From: JBOGJI01 sp050747865
GTDB taxonomy: Bacteria > Acidobacteriota > Thermoanaerobaculia > Multivoradales > JAHEKO01
Length of the DNA stretch: 17,808 nt
Direction: 5' to 3'
Assembly (NCBI GenBank): GCA_050747865.1
Contig: JBOGJI010000307.1
Location: 1-17,808, forward strand
Position 1 is the stretch's first letter, and each line of letters starts with the position of its first letter. The translations under genes and the position numbers were made by a program. The notes beneath the pieces were generated by a model. The model had not been told where the DNA came from, did not search any database, and saw only the letters and a list, made by a program, of their open reading frames with translations. Positions 7,601-15,263 of this stretch are shown here, piece by piece.

Positions 7601-7679
7601 TTGCGGCGTCGCTCCTCAGTCACATATCAAGGATATGCTCCCTCGTCGCTCCTTGCATACGACCGAGAAGCCCCTGGCG

Positions 7680-7709
7680 CGCGACCCGCGGGAGATATCT
7701 TCACAGGCT
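7680..7709 (-). repeat. Right terminal inverted repeat of the MITE-like element
   Basis: The reverse complement begins AGCCTGTGAAGATATCTCCC, as the left end does. Beyond the 30 bp the two arms diverge. Confidence 0.85.
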
Positions 7710-7710
7710 C

Positions 7711-8952
7711 TCAGGCGACCCGGCGTGTCGAGCCGCTGTGAGACCGCTGCGAGCTCTTCCAGCTACCCGCGCGGCCACTCGGGCGCTGCATCACGACTTT
7801 CGGCGCCGGCCCGGCTTCCCGTTCGGTGGGCTCGAACCCGGCCACGGACTCGGTCGGTATCTCCACCCTGACCAACCGGCGAATGGCGGCGAACAGGCCG
7901 TGCTCGGCGGCGGAGACCAGGGAGACCGCCAGGCCTTCGCGGCCCGCTCGGCCGGTGCGGCCGATGCGGTGGACGTAGTCCTCCGGCACATGGGGAATGT
8001 CGAAGTTGACCACGTGCGGAAGCTGATCGATGTCGAGGCCCCGCGCCGCGAGATCGGTCGCCACCAGGACACGAACCCGGCGCTGCTTGAAGTCGGCCAG
8101 GGCCTTGGTGCGCGCGCCTTGGCTCTTGTTGCCGTGGATGGCCGCGGCGGAAAGACCGTCGGTCTCGAGCTGGCGCGCCAGGCGATTGGCGCCGTGCTTG
8201 GTGCGGGTGAACACCAGCACCTGGCGCCAATCGCGGCTGCCGATCAGCCAGGACAGGAGCTCGCGCTTCTTCCCCTGGTCGACGCGGATGGCGCGCTGAG
8301 CGATCGCCTCGACGGTGGAGTTGGGCGGCGCGGTCTCGATGCGCACGGGGTCGTTGAGATACCGCCGGGCCAGTGCCGTGATCTCGTCCGGGAAAGTAGC
8401 CGAGAAGAGCAGCGTCTGCCGCCGTTGCGGCAAGGCCTTGACGATGCGCTCGATGGCCGGCAGGAAGCCCATGTCGAGCATGCGATCGGCCTCATCGAGC
8501 ACCAGCACCTCGATGCCGGACAGGTCGACCGTGCGGCGCTGCATGTGGTCCATCAGGCGGCCCGGCGTGGCAATCAGCGCCTCCACGCCCCGCCGCAGCC
8601 GGGCGACCTGGGGGTTGATGGTGACGCCGCCGAAGATCGCCGCGGAACGAACCGGCGTATGCCGGCCGTAGGTGGCCAGGCTCGCCTCGACCTGGGCGGC
8701 CAGCTCCCGCGTCGGCACCAGGATCAACGCCCGCACCTTGCCGTTGCGGCCGGAGGCTCGTCTCAGGCGCTCGAGCAGCGGCAGGGTGAACGCCGCCGTC
8801 TTGCCGGTACCGGTCTGGGCGCTGGCCATGACGTCGCGACCCTCCAGGACGACCGGAATGGCCTTGGTCTGGACAGGGGTGGGGTGACTGTAGCCCTGCT
8901 CGTCGACGGCGCGCAGCAGCTCGGCGCTCAGGCCGAAGGAATGAAAGCTCAT
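7711..8952 (-). CDS. rhlE: DEAD-box ATP-dependent RNA helicase, RhlE type
   Basis: A complete 413-residue DEAD-box RNA helicase, which remodels RNA or ribosome assembly intermediates with ATP. All core motifs are present: Q motif GYSHPTPVQTKAIP (20-33), motif I AQTGTGKT (45-52), Ia PTRELAAQ (80-87), TPGR (129-132), II DEAD (153-156), III SAT (184-186), V ATDLAARGLDI (298-308) and VI HRIGRTGRAG (328-337). The start MSFHSFGL and the short basic, serine-rich tail after about residue 370 are typical of RhlE; a CsdA/DeaD RNA-binding domain is absent. GAGGAG (minus strand, 8958-8963) lies 5 nt before the ATG and fixes the start. The stop lies in the target duplication of the MITE-like element. Monocistronic as far as can be seen. 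Confidence 0.95.
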   Translation of the reverse strand: MSFHSFGLSAELLRAVDEQGYSHPTPVQTKAIPVVLEGRDVMASAQTGTGKTAAFTLPLLERLRRASGRNGKVRALILVPTRELAAQVEASLATYGRHTPVRSAAIFGGVTINPQVARLRRGVEALIATPGRLMDHMQRRTVDLSGIEVLVLDEADRMLDMGFLPAIERIVKALPQRRQTLLFSATFPDEITALARRYLNDPVRIETAPPNSTVEAIAQRAIRVDQGKKRELLSWLIGSRDWRQVLVFTRTKHGANRLARQLETDGLSAAAIHGNKSQGARTKALADFKQRRVRVLVATDLAARGLDIDQLPHVVNFDIPHVPEDYVHRIGRTGRAGREGLAVSLVSAAEHGLFAAIRRLVRVEIPTESVAGFEPTEREAGPAPKVVMQRPSGRAGSWKSSQRSHSGSTRRVA

Positions 8953-9166
8953 ACTTGCTCCTCAATGCACCAAGGCGATTCATGCACCCGAGCACTCGGG
9001 CGGCGAGTCAATTCGAGGAATGGCCTTGGTGTGGAAGCAATCCGCGAAGAGGGGACCGGGCATTCAAACCTGCAACGATCGCCCGGCTCAGCCGGCACAC
9101 TATCACAGAACGGCGCGTCGGGAGAACGCGTACATCTTCACCAGGAGTCGCGGCGTGTGCCGTTGC

Positions 9167-10261
9167 TCAGTCGTCCTCCCAGTCGAAGAAGTAGTCCTTG
9201 TTGTCGAGCAGCTCCTCGGGCTCGAGGGCGGCCCGCGCCGCGGCCGCGGCGCCGACCCCGGCGCGCTCGACGCGGCGGATCACCTCGAGCTGCTCCTCGA
9301 GATCCCGTGTCTCGGCTCCCCAATACTCGTCGGTCCCGAAGTGGGGCCAGCCCTGGCGGAAGGCGGGGTCGTGCCACCGCCGGGCGATCCAGGCGGCATA
9401 ACGGACCAGGCGCAGGCCGCGCAACGGCTCGATCAGCCGCAGGGTCGAGCGGTCGAAGAGCTGGAAGCGCTCGTATCCCGTGAGGAAGCTCTCCCGCAGC
9501 CGTGCCGTCTCCTCGTCGCGCCCCGGCAGCGCCAGCCAGAGGTCCTGCACCGGCGGCCCGGCCGCCATGTCGTCGAAGTCGAGCACGCGGAGCTGCCCGT
9601 CGCGCAGCAGCACGTTGCCCAGGTGGAGATCGGCGTGGATGCGCTGGGTCGCCACGCCCTCCATCGCCCGCTCGGCCCGCTCGGCGATCTCGAGCGCCGT
9701 CTCGCGATAGCGGTCGGCGAAGGGACGCGGGATCGTGCGGTGCTCGTCGAGCCAGGCGACCGGCCGGCGGACGAAATGCTCCGCATCCAGCGGTCGGCGG
9801 GGCCCGGCGTCCCGCTCGGCGCCGACCGCGTGCAGCCGCCCGACGAGCATCCCTAAGCGCTCCGCCAGGCCCGCGTCGAGCTCGTCCGGCGCCCGCCCAC
9901 CGCGCCGGTCGGCGAGGCAATACCAGATGCCTTCGATCCGCTTCAGGGTGGAGCCGTCGGGGAAGGGGCGCATCGGGCAGACCGGCACCTCGGCGGCGTC
10001 GAGCTCGGCGAGGAAGCGGTGCTCCTCGAGGATCTGCGCCTCGCTCCAGCGCCCCGGCCGGTAGAACTTGGCGACCACCCGCTCGCTGGTCTCGAGCTCG
10101 ACCTCGTAGACCCGGTTCTCGAACGAGTTGAGCGGATAGCAGACGTTGCGACAGCGCACCCCGCCCGCCTCCACGGCGTCGAGCACGCGTGCGGGGGTCA
10201 ACGCGAGGAAGAGATCCGTCGGGGCGGTGTCTGCTTGCAGGGAGTCGGATCGCGTCGTCAT
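9167..10261 (-). CDS. srkA: Stress response kinase A (SrkA/YihE), serine/threonine protein kinase
   Basis: A 364-residue protein closely resembling E. coli SrkA (328 residues), an aminoglycoside-phosphotransferase-fold Ser/Thr kinase that protects cells during Cpx-type stress. Family hallmarks in order: PLNSFENRVYEVE (43-55), VVAKFYRPGRW (62-72, with the likely ATP-binding lysine K65), QILEEH (76-81), the catalytic loop RIHADLHLGNVLLRDG (207-222), the metal-binding LDFDD (227-231) followed by GPPVQDLW, and IEPLRGLRLVRYAAW. The frame is open to 10378, but similarity begins after the ATG at 10261 (MTTRSDSL), so I place the start there; no strong Shine-Dalgarno is seen. The C-terminus carries an extra acidic tail (DYFFDWEDD). 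No operon partner is apparent. Confidence 0.93.
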   Translation of the reverse strand: MTTRSDSLQADTAPTDLFLALTPARVLDAVEAGGVRCRNVCYPLNSFENRVYEVELETSERVVAKFYRPGRWSEAQILEEHRFLAELDAAEVPVCPMRPFPDGSTLKRIEGIWYCLADRRGGRAPDELDAGLAERLGMLVGRLHAVGAERDAGPRRPLDAEHFVRRPVAWLDEHRTIPRPFADRYRETALEIAERAERAMEGVATQRIHADLHLGNVLLRDGQLRVLDFDDMAAGPPVQDLWLALPGRDEETARLRESFLTGYERFQLFDRSTLRLIEPLRGLRLVRYAAWIARRWHDPAFRQGWPHFGTDEYWGAETRDLEEQLEVIRRVERAGVGAAAAARAALEPEELLDNKDYFFDWEDD

Positions 10262-10376
10262 CGCAGCGAGTCTCGCACGACTCCGGTCTACGGCGAGACC
10301 TCCGAGGACTCCTGCAGCGGCAAGGCGACAGCCACCTGCTGACGGAAGGCCGCGCCGGGAAGGAGTGAGAATCGCC
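10262..10376. other. Upstream region of srkA, nothing recognised
   Basis: Together with 10377-10599 this forms a 338-bp divergent interval between srkA and the methyltransferase gene. I see no RNA gene, clear promoter or repeat in the first 115 bases. An in-frame extension of srkA runs through it but has no similarity to the family. Confidence 0.4.
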
Positions 10377-10562
10377 ATGCTGCACGACTCCCTGGTGCAC
10401 GCCTTCGAGGATCAGACCAATGATCCCGGCGCTTTCGGCCACCGCCAACACCCGGAGCTGCTCGATCACGAGAACGGCGTGCTCGCCGCACACTATGATC
10501 CCGAGGAGCTGGCCAGCGCCCGCGCACGGCACCGTTTCATCCTGCCTCGCCGCCGGTGTTGA
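10377..10562 (+). CDS. Possible small protein (61 aa), uncertain
   Basis: A 61-codon frame starting MLHDSLVHAF and ending in RRRC, preceded by AAGGAG at 10360-10365, 11 nt before the ATG. Third codon positions are mostly G or C, as in real genes here, and the product is rich in His, Asp and Glu with an Arg-rich end. Against it, the opposite strand over the same bases is also open and reads as a hydrophobic protein-like sequence, and I recognise neither. It ends 37 bp before the methyltransferase gene, so it could be the first gene of a two-gene unit. Confidence 0.3.
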   Translation: MLHDSLVHAFEDQTNDPGAFGHRQHPELLDHENGVLAAHYDPEELASARARHRFILPRRRC

Positions 10563-10599
10563 CCTCCGGGTGTGACCTCACCAGGACAGAGCAAGCCAC

Positions 10600-11100
10600 A
10601 TGTTCTCCAGGGTGTTCGCCGCCGCTCGAGGCCTTGTCTACGCCAGCGCCTTCGTGGCCATCTGGTGGTGGGTCGTGGTCGCGGTGCGACCGCTCGACAG
10701 GGGAATCCCCCTCGCGATCCCGGCATGGGCTCGATATGGGGGGTTCGTCCTCGTCGCCTTCGGAGGAGTCCTCGTGCTCTCCTGCGTTCTCGCCTTCGCG
10801 CTGGTGGGCAGAGGCACGCCGGCGCCGTTCGACGCTCCTCGCGAGTTCGTTGCGGTGGGGCCCTATCGAGTCGTCCGGAACCCCATGTACGTCGGCGCCC
10901 TGGCGGTCATCGTGGGCGTCGGTCTCATCCTGCGGTCGCCGGCGGCGCTCGCGGTCGCTGTGCTCTTCGTGGTGCTAGCCCATCTGTTCGCGGTCTTCTA
11001 CGAAGAACCGACGCTGGAGCGACGATTCGGTGAGAGCTACCGAACGTACAAGGAGTCGGTCAATCGTTGGCTGCCACGTGCCTCCGGGAGATCCCCCTGA
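10600..11100 (+). CDS. Isoprenylcysteine carboxyl methyltransferase/PEMT-like membrane methyltransferase
   Basis: A 166-residue membrane protein with four hydrophobic segments (about 12-30, 46-70, 98-112 and 114-133) and the signature of the bacterial ICMT/phospholipid methyltransferase family. GPYRVVRNPMYVGAL (87-101) is followed about 30 residues later by EEPTLERRFGESYRTYKESVNRWLP (135-159). In characterised relatives these segments bind S-adenosylmethionine and the substrate headgroup at the membrane surface. The length is normal for small bacterial members. Bacteria lack prenylated CaaX proteins, so the acceptor is more likely a lipid or a small molecule; it cannot be inferred here. Only a weak ribosome-binding site precedes the ATG. 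The gene is convergent with the DUF2207 gene, with a 35-bp gap. Confidence 0.85.
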   Translation: MFSRVFAAARGLVYASAFVAIWWWVVVAVRPLDRGIPLAIPAWARYGGFVLVAFGGVLVLSCVLAFALVGRGTPAPFDAPREFVAVGPYRVVRNPMYVGALAVIVGVGLILRSPAALAVAVLFVVLAHLFAVFYEEPTLERRFGESYRTYKESVNRWLPRASGRSP

Positions 11101-11135
11101 CCAGGCACACCCGGGTGATCGGCACCGGGAACCCT

Positions 11136-13037
11136 CTACCAGCCGCCACCTCCTCCTCCTCCGCCACCTCCGCCGGAGGAGCCCCCGCCACCGCCCCCGG
11201 AGCTCGAGCCCGGGGCTCGGGCGGAGCTGGAGATGCCGCTGGCCAGGCCGCCGGCCAGCGAGCTGCCGAGAGACGAGGCGGAGAATCCGCGACCGCCGGA
11301 GGTCGTCGCCGTGTACCAGCCGCGCGACTGGAGGTTGCCGGCGGCCTCGGCGGCGCGGATGGCGTCCTCGAAACGTCCCGCCCAGGTAGAGGCGGCGTCC
11401 AGGGCGATGGCGTAGGGCAGCAGGCGCTCGAACTCCTCCAGGGTCCTCGGCGGCTCCTCCGCGTGGCGGGTCTCCAGGTCCTGCCGCTCGGCCACGCCCA
11501 GGTAGAGGCGCAGTCCCTCGATGGCGTCCAGCATCTCGCGGCCACGCAGGGTCGGCGCCTTCATCAGCTGGTAGAAGAGCACGTTGACGATCACGAGGGC
11601 GACTAGCACGGCCAGCGGCAGCAGACCCACCTGCCATCCGAACAGGCCGATCACCCCCAGCCCGACGACGACGAAGGGCAGCATGAACACGGTTTGCAGC
11701 ATCGCGGCGACAGCGGTGAGGATGCCGCTGATCTGCCGCCAGCCCCGGATCAGGTTGGCCACGAATACGCTGACGACCGAGTTCCAGATCACCATGAACC
11801 CGCCCAGGAAGATGCCGAGGCCCGGCTGCTTCGTGGGCACCAGCAGCACCATGACCACGGCGGCGATCGCGGAGACCAGCAGACCCGGCACACACCACAG
11901 CCGGTTACGCTTGAAATACCGCGATTCCATACGCTGGCTCAGCGCGCTCTGGTGGACCTGGACCGCGCCGCCGACGCGGCGATGCTGACCCTGCTTGAAC
12001 TCCAGCGCGTCGCCGCCCTGGAACATCGCGCGGTGCAGCGCCCTCTCGGTGTCCGAGGCGGGCTCGCCCGCGCCTCGCTCGGCCACCCAGGTCCCATCGT
12101 TTCGGTGCAGCTTCAGCGTCCCGGCGACGGCCATGCTCACCACGGCCGCGGCAACGGTCGTCCTGTCGCAGCGCATCTTCCAGATGTAGCGCAACATGCC
12201 CGGCGAGTAGCCCTCCGGCGCCTCGTAGCGCGGGTAGATGGCTCCGGGCGCCGTGTCCCGGCCGACCCGGTTCCAGGCGAAGGCGTACCAGAGCAGCACG
12301 GCGATCAGCCCGCCCACGCCGGCCATCACGCCCAGGTTGTCCCGCACGTAGTTGACGCGCCGCTCGGCCGCGGTGGGCTCGGCAACGATGCCCTTGGGGA
12401 AGCCGACGACCACCGTGAGACCCTCGTTGGGGCCGAGTGCGGCGGTGGTCTCGAACCGCGCCATGCCCGGCGCCGGCGCCGAGGCGCGGTAGGCCGTGCC
12501 GCGAGCGCCCTCGGGGCCGGTGTACGCCTCCAGGTCGAGATCGGCCTCCGGCACCGGCGTGGGCAGGCGCACCTCGGCGATGACGCGGTCGATGGGAAAC
12601 GCCCAATCGTTGCCGGTGACGTTCCAGTAGAGCTCGTCGTAGTCCTCGAAATAGCCGATCTGACGGTCGGTGCGGTAGGTCAGGGCGTAGGTGTAGACGC
12701 CGGGGCTCAGGAACACGTCCGCCGAGCCGATGTAGACACGTTTGCCGCCGCTGATGGACTCGGTGTGCCACGGCTCCGAACCGCCGTCCCGGCGCACCTC
12801 GACGACGTCGAAGGGTATGCGCACCCGGTTGCCGTACGGGTCCCGGTAGAGCGTCGGGAAGTCGCGGTAGATGCCGCGCCGGATCTCCAGGCCCTCCGCG
12901 CGCACGCGCAGGGTCTCAGTGATGGTGACCGCGCCCTCGGCGGCGATACGGATGTCCGCGTCGTAGGCGAGGATGCGCTCGTCGGCACGGGCCGCGCCCG
13001 CGGCTAGACAGAGCAGCAGGAACCAGCGCTGAATCAT
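11136..13037 (-). CDS. DUF2207 membrane protein with Gly-rich C-terminus
   Basis: A 633-residue predicted membrane protein of the DUF2207 family. In order: a signal peptide (residues 1-18, cut near ARA-DE); a large extracytoplasmic beta-rich domain (about 20-230) with the family phrases RGIYRDFPTLYRDPYG and GYFEDYDELYWNVTGNDWAFPI; a transmembrane helix (237-254); a cytoplasmic stretch with APEGYSPGMLRYIW (273-286); further helices between about 379 and 490; the conserved TLRGREMLDAIEGLRLYLGVAE (496-517); and an extreme low-complexity tail of Gly and Ser ending in Trp. GGAGG (minus strand, 13046-13050) is 8 nt before the ATG. It lies 35 bp after lemA, a pairing seen in many bacteria. The molecular function of the family is not established; an envelope role is likely. 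Confidence 0.88.
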   Translation of the reverse strand: MIQRWFLLLCLAAGAARADERILAYDADIRIAAEGAVTITETLRVRAEGLEIRRGIYRDFPTLYRDPYGNRVRIPFDVVEVRRDGGSEPWHTESISGGKRVYIGSADVFLSPGVYTYALTYRTDRQIGYFEDYDELYWNVTGNDWAFPIDRVIAEVRLPTPVPEADLDLEAYTGPEGARGTAYRASAPAPGMARFETTAALGPNEGLTVVVGFPKGIVAEPTAAERRVNYVRDNLGVMAGVGGLIAVLLWYAFAWNRVGRDTAPGAIYPRYEAPEGYSPGMLRYIWKMRCDRTTVAAAVVSMAVAGTLKLHRNDGTWVAERGAGEPASDTERALHRAMFQGGDALEFKQGQHRRVGGAVQVHQSALSQRMESRYFKRNRLWCVPGLLVSAIAAVVMVLLVPTKQPGLGIFLGGFMVIWNSVVSVFVANLIRGWRQISGILTAVAAMLQTVFMLPFVVVGLGVIGLFGWQVGLLPLAVLVALVIVNVLFYQLMKAPTLRGREMLDAIEGLRLYLGVAERQDLETRHAEEPPRTLEEFERLLPYAIALDAASTWAGRFEDAIRAAEAAGNLQSRGWYTATTSGGRGFSASSLGSSLAGGLASGISSSARAPGSSSGGGGGGSSGGGGGGGGGGGW

Positions 13038-13072
13038 GCTCGAAGCCTCCGTCCTCCGGCCGCGAGCACCGG

Positions 13073-13651
13073 TCAGCCCGTCGCCCCCGCTCCCAGCAGC
13101 TCGCCGACCTGAGGCGTTGCCCTCGCCTCGATTCCGGCGCTGAAGAACGACGCCTCGCGAAACCCGGTGAGGCGCGCCACGAGGAGGTCCGGGAACCGCT
13201 GCACGTACGTGTTCAGCTCCCGCACCGCCCCGTTGTAGAAGCGCCGCGCGTGCTGGATGTGGTCCTCCACGTCGACCAGCTCCGCCATGAGCTGGCGGAA
13301 GGTCTCGCCGGCTTTGAGGTCCGGGTACTCCTCCGCCAGCAGCACCAGCCGGCCGATGCCGCCGGCCAGCGCCTGTTCCGCCTCATCCCGGTCGGCGACC
13401 CCGGAGCTGCTTTCCGCCCGCCCGCGCAGCTCGACGACCTCCCGCAGCACCGAACGCTCGTAGCCGGCATAGGCGCGCACCGCCTCGACGAGCTGCGGCA
13501 CCAGGTCGTGCCGGCGCTGGAGCTGGACGTCGATGTCCGACAGCCCCGCCCGCATCAGGTTGCGCGCCCGCACCAGGCGGTTGAAGACCAGCACCGCCCA
13601 CACCGCCACCACGGCGGCGGCCCCGACCAGCAGCCATGTCCAGAAGCCCAC
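13073..13651 (-). CDS. lemA: LemA family membrane-anchored protein
   Basis: A 192-residue LemA protein: one N-terminal transmembrane helix (about 4-23, WTWLLVGAAAVVAVWAVLVF), then the LemA signature NLMRAGLSDIDVQLQRRHDLVPQLVEAVRAYAGYE (31-65) in a long helical bundle. PDLKAGETFRQLMAELVDVEDHIQHARRFYNGAVRELN (110-147) and a C-terminal LTGFREASFF complete the family pattern. Such proteins have a short outside N-terminus and a helical cytoplasmic or envelope-facing domain; the biochemical role is unknown. It is directly upstream of the DUF2207 gene and downstream of the DUF2277 gene on the same strand (83-bp gap), so it may share a transcript with the former. Confidence 0.92.
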   Translation of the reverse strand: MGFWTWLLVGAAAVVAVWAVLVFNRLVRARNLMRAGLSDIDVQLQRRHDLVPQLVEAVRAYAGYERSVLREVVELRGRAESSSGVADRDEAEQALAGGIGRLVLLAEEYPDLKAGETFRQLMAELVDVEDHIQHARRFYNGAVRELNTYVQRFPDLLVARLTGFREASFFSAGIEARATPQVGELLGAGATG

Positions 13652-13734
13652 GCACGGAGTCTATCCGAGCCCAGAGGGCCGGCGACTCGCTCCGCGCTCC
13701 CGTCGTTGCGGATCCTGTGGCCGGTCTTCGGGTC

Positions 13735-14007
13735 TCAGGCATGGCCGAAGCGCTGGGCGGCGCGGGCGCGAGCGCGCGCCGCCTCGACCTCCCGGTCGCG
13801 CGGCTCGGCGTGGGTCACCAGGGAATCCAGCAGCTTGCGGGCGGCCACCGCGACCTCCTCGACGGCGCGATCGAACGCCTCTTCGTTGGCCCGCGAGGGC
13901 TTGGTGAAGCCCGAGATCTTCCTCACGAACTGGAGGGCGGCGGCGCGCGTCTCCTCGTCCGTGACGGGAGGGTCGAAGTTGTACAGGGTCCTGATGTTCC
14001 GGCACAT
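13735..14007 (-). CDS. DUF2277 family protein
   Basis: A 90-residue protein that matches the DUF2277 family along its whole length: MCRNIRTLYNFDPPVTDEE at the start, then AALQFVRKISGFTKPSRANEEAF (23-45) and VAVAARKLLDSLVTHAEPRDRE. It is probably a small helical cytoplasmic protein; the family has no established function. The start is fixed by GAGGAG (minus strand, 14016-14021) 8 nt before the ATG and by the conserved MCRNI opening. It is divergent from a DinB-fold gene, with 62 bp between starts. Confidence 0.9.
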   Translation of the reverse strand: MCRNIRTLYNFDPPVTDEETRAAALQFVRKISGFTKPSRANEEAFDRAVEEVAVAARKLLDSLVTHAEPRDREVEAARARARAAQRFGHA

Positions 14008-14069
14008 GGATAGCTCTCCTCGGTCGCTACCTCTCGGCAGTAGCTTAGACTACGGAGCGGAGACGAGAC

Positions 14070-14627
14070 ATGGACTTCCGTACAGCAATCCTCGCGGACG
14101 TCGTCCGCACCTACCGCAATTACAAGAAGCTCGCCGAATCGGCGATCACGCAGATCGCCGACGACGATCTGCACACCCTCGTCGACTTCGAGGCGAACAG
14201 CATCGCGATCATCATGAAACACGTGGGCGGCAATCTGCGCTCGCGTTTCACCGACTTCCTGACCAGCGACGGCGAGAAGCCGGACCGGAACCGCGACGAC
14301 GAGTTCGAGATGCCCGAGCCCGTATCGCGCGCGGAGCTGCTCGCCCTGTGGGAGCGCGGCTGGGCCGCGGCGCTAGGCGCCGTCGAAGCGCTGACGCCGG
14401 ACGACCTCGACCGCACGGTCACCATCCGCGGCGAGCCCTTCCTGGTCGCCGAGGCGCTCAACCGATCCGTCACCCACACCGCGTATCACGTCGGCCAGAT
14501 CGTGCTCCTCGCCAAGCACTTCGCGGGGTCGCGGTGGTCCTCGCTGAGCATTCCGAAGGAACGCTCTGCCGACTACGCGAAGGGGACGTTCAAGGCCGGC
14601 ATCATCCCGCGGCAGGAGACGCCGTGA
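14070..14627 (+). CDS. DinB-superfamily protein, DUF1572 type
   Basis: A 185-residue four-helix-bundle protein of the DinB/YfiT superfamily, DUF1572 branch. Recognisable segments are SIAIIMKHVGGNLRSRFTDFLTSDGEKPDRNRDDEF (44-79) and NRSVTHTAYHVGQIVLLAKH (131-150). H51, H136 and H140 form the usual three-histidine metal site. Family members include metal-dependent thiol transferases, but DUF1572 proteins have no established reaction. The ATG at 14070 has GCGGAG about 7 nt upstream, and the protein opens in the usual way for the family. A second DinB-fold gene follows after 52 bp. Confidence 0.9.
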   Translation: MDFRTAILADVVRTYRNYKKLAESAITQIADDDLHTLVDFEANSIAIIMKHVGGNLRSRFTDFLTSDGEKPDRNRDDEFEMPEPVSRAELLALWERGWAAALGAVEALTPDDLDRTVTIRGEPFLVAEALNRSVTHTAYHVGQIVLLAKHFAGSRWSSLSIPKERSADYAKGTFKAGIIPRQETP

Positions 14628-14679
14628 CGCGATAGCCTGTAGCCTGCCGCGCCAGTCGAAGAGACATACGAGGGCCCGC

Positions 14680-15195
14680 ATGATCACGACCGTTCCCGAT
14701 CGGTCCGAAGCCGCGCCGTATTACTTCACCTACATCGACCAGGTGCCGGAAGGCGACATCAACGAGGTGTTGCGGGGCCAACTGCCCGAGACGCTCTCGT
14801 TCCTGCGGGGCATCTCGGAAGAGCGCTCCCTGCATCGCTACGCTCCGGACAAGTGGAGCATCCGCCAGGTGCTCAACCACGTCAGCGACTCGGAACGCCT
14901 GTTCATCTCCCGCGCGTTCTGGTTCGCCCGCGGCTTCGAGGCGTCGCTCCCGAGCTTCGATCAGGACATCGCGGCCGTCGCGGCGGCCGCGGACCAGCGG
15001 CCGTGGAGCAGCCACATCGACGAGTTTCGCGCCGTCCGCGAGGCGACGTCGACCTTCTTCCACAGCCTCCCGGACGACGCCTGGTCGCGGCGCGGCATCG
15101 CCAGCGACAAGCCGTTCACAGTCCGCGCCCTCGCCTTCATCGTGGCCGGCCACCTAGAGCACCACCTCCGCATCCTGCGAGAGCGCTATCTCTGA
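14680..15195 (+). CDS. DinB family protein (DinB_2 type)
   Basis: A 171-residue DinB-superfamily protein from a different branch than its upstream neighbour. It shows YAPDKWSIRQVLNHVSDSERLFISRAFWFARG (54-85) and GHLEHHLRILRERY (157-170). The likely metal ligands are H67, H158 and H162. YFTYIDQVPEGDINEVLRGQ near the start is typical of this group. Such proteins are metal-dependent and some transfer bacillithiol, mycothiol or glutathione; the substrate here is unknown. GAGGG lies 5 nt before the ATG. It probably shares a transcript with the preceding DUF1572 gene and ends convergent to the acetyltransferase gene. Confidence 0.92.
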   Translation: MITTVPDRSEAAPYYFTYIDQVPEGDINEVLRGQLPETLSFLRGISEERSLHRYAPDKWSIRQVLNHVSDSERLFISRAFWFARGFEASLPSFDQDIAAVAAAADQRPWSSHIDEFRAVREATSTFFHSLPDDAWSRRGIASDKPFTVRALAFIVAGHLEHHLRILRERYL

Positions 15196-15200
15196 CCGAA

Positions 15201-15234
15201 GGCGCCCACCATCACGTGTTCCCGACGGGGCGCC
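15201..15234. repeat. Inverted repeat between convergent genes, possible weak terminator
   Basis: GGCGCCC (15201-15207) can pair with GGGCGCC (15228-15234) across a 20-nt loop, in the 68-bp gap between the converging dinB-like and acetyltransferase genes. There is no T run on either side, so termination here is only a possibility. Confidence 0.3.
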
Positions 15235-15263
15235 CAGACGAGTCCCTGTAGGCCCTGATCGCC

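Larger units (their letters stand above)
7571..7709. mobile_element. MITE-like non-autonomous element with 5-bp target duplication
   Basis: A 139-bp element bounded by 30-bp inverted repeats (29 of 30 positions complementary) and flanked on both sides by CTCAG (7566-7570 and 7710-7714), a plausible 5-bp target-site duplication. The core has a hairpin CATATC-AAG-GATATG (7623-7637) and a 10-bp direct repeat CGTCGCTCCT (7607-7616 and 7644-7653). It encodes no transposase. The right duplication contains the TGA of rhlE, so insertion left that gene's end intact. Because the outermost bases of the duplication can themselves pair, the inverted repeat can also be counted as 32 bp. It could instead be a palindromic intergenic repeat of the REP type; the direct flanks favour an inserted element. 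The mobilising transposase family is not identified. Confidence 0.72.

Noticed and set aside
7576..9483. A 635-codon plus-strand frame beginning inside the MITE-like element and running antisense to rhlE
   Set aside because: It starts in a terminal repeat, crosses a complete DEAD-box helicase on the other strand and shows no domain.
10262..10378. Longer srkA start at 10378 adding 39 residues
   Set aside because: The extra residues are Ala/Gly/Arg-rich and lack similarity to SrkA proteins, whose alignment begins after the ATG at 10261.
11694..13007. A 437-codon plus-strand frame opposite the DUF2207 gene
   Set aside because: Antisense shadow; composition is His/Arg/Asp-rich without recognisable motifs, while the minus strand has a signal peptide, helices and family phrases.
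13250..14635. A 461-codon plus-strand frame spanning lemA, DUF2277 and the DUF1572 gene
   Set aside because: It crosses three well-supported genes, being antisense to two of them and out of frame with the third.
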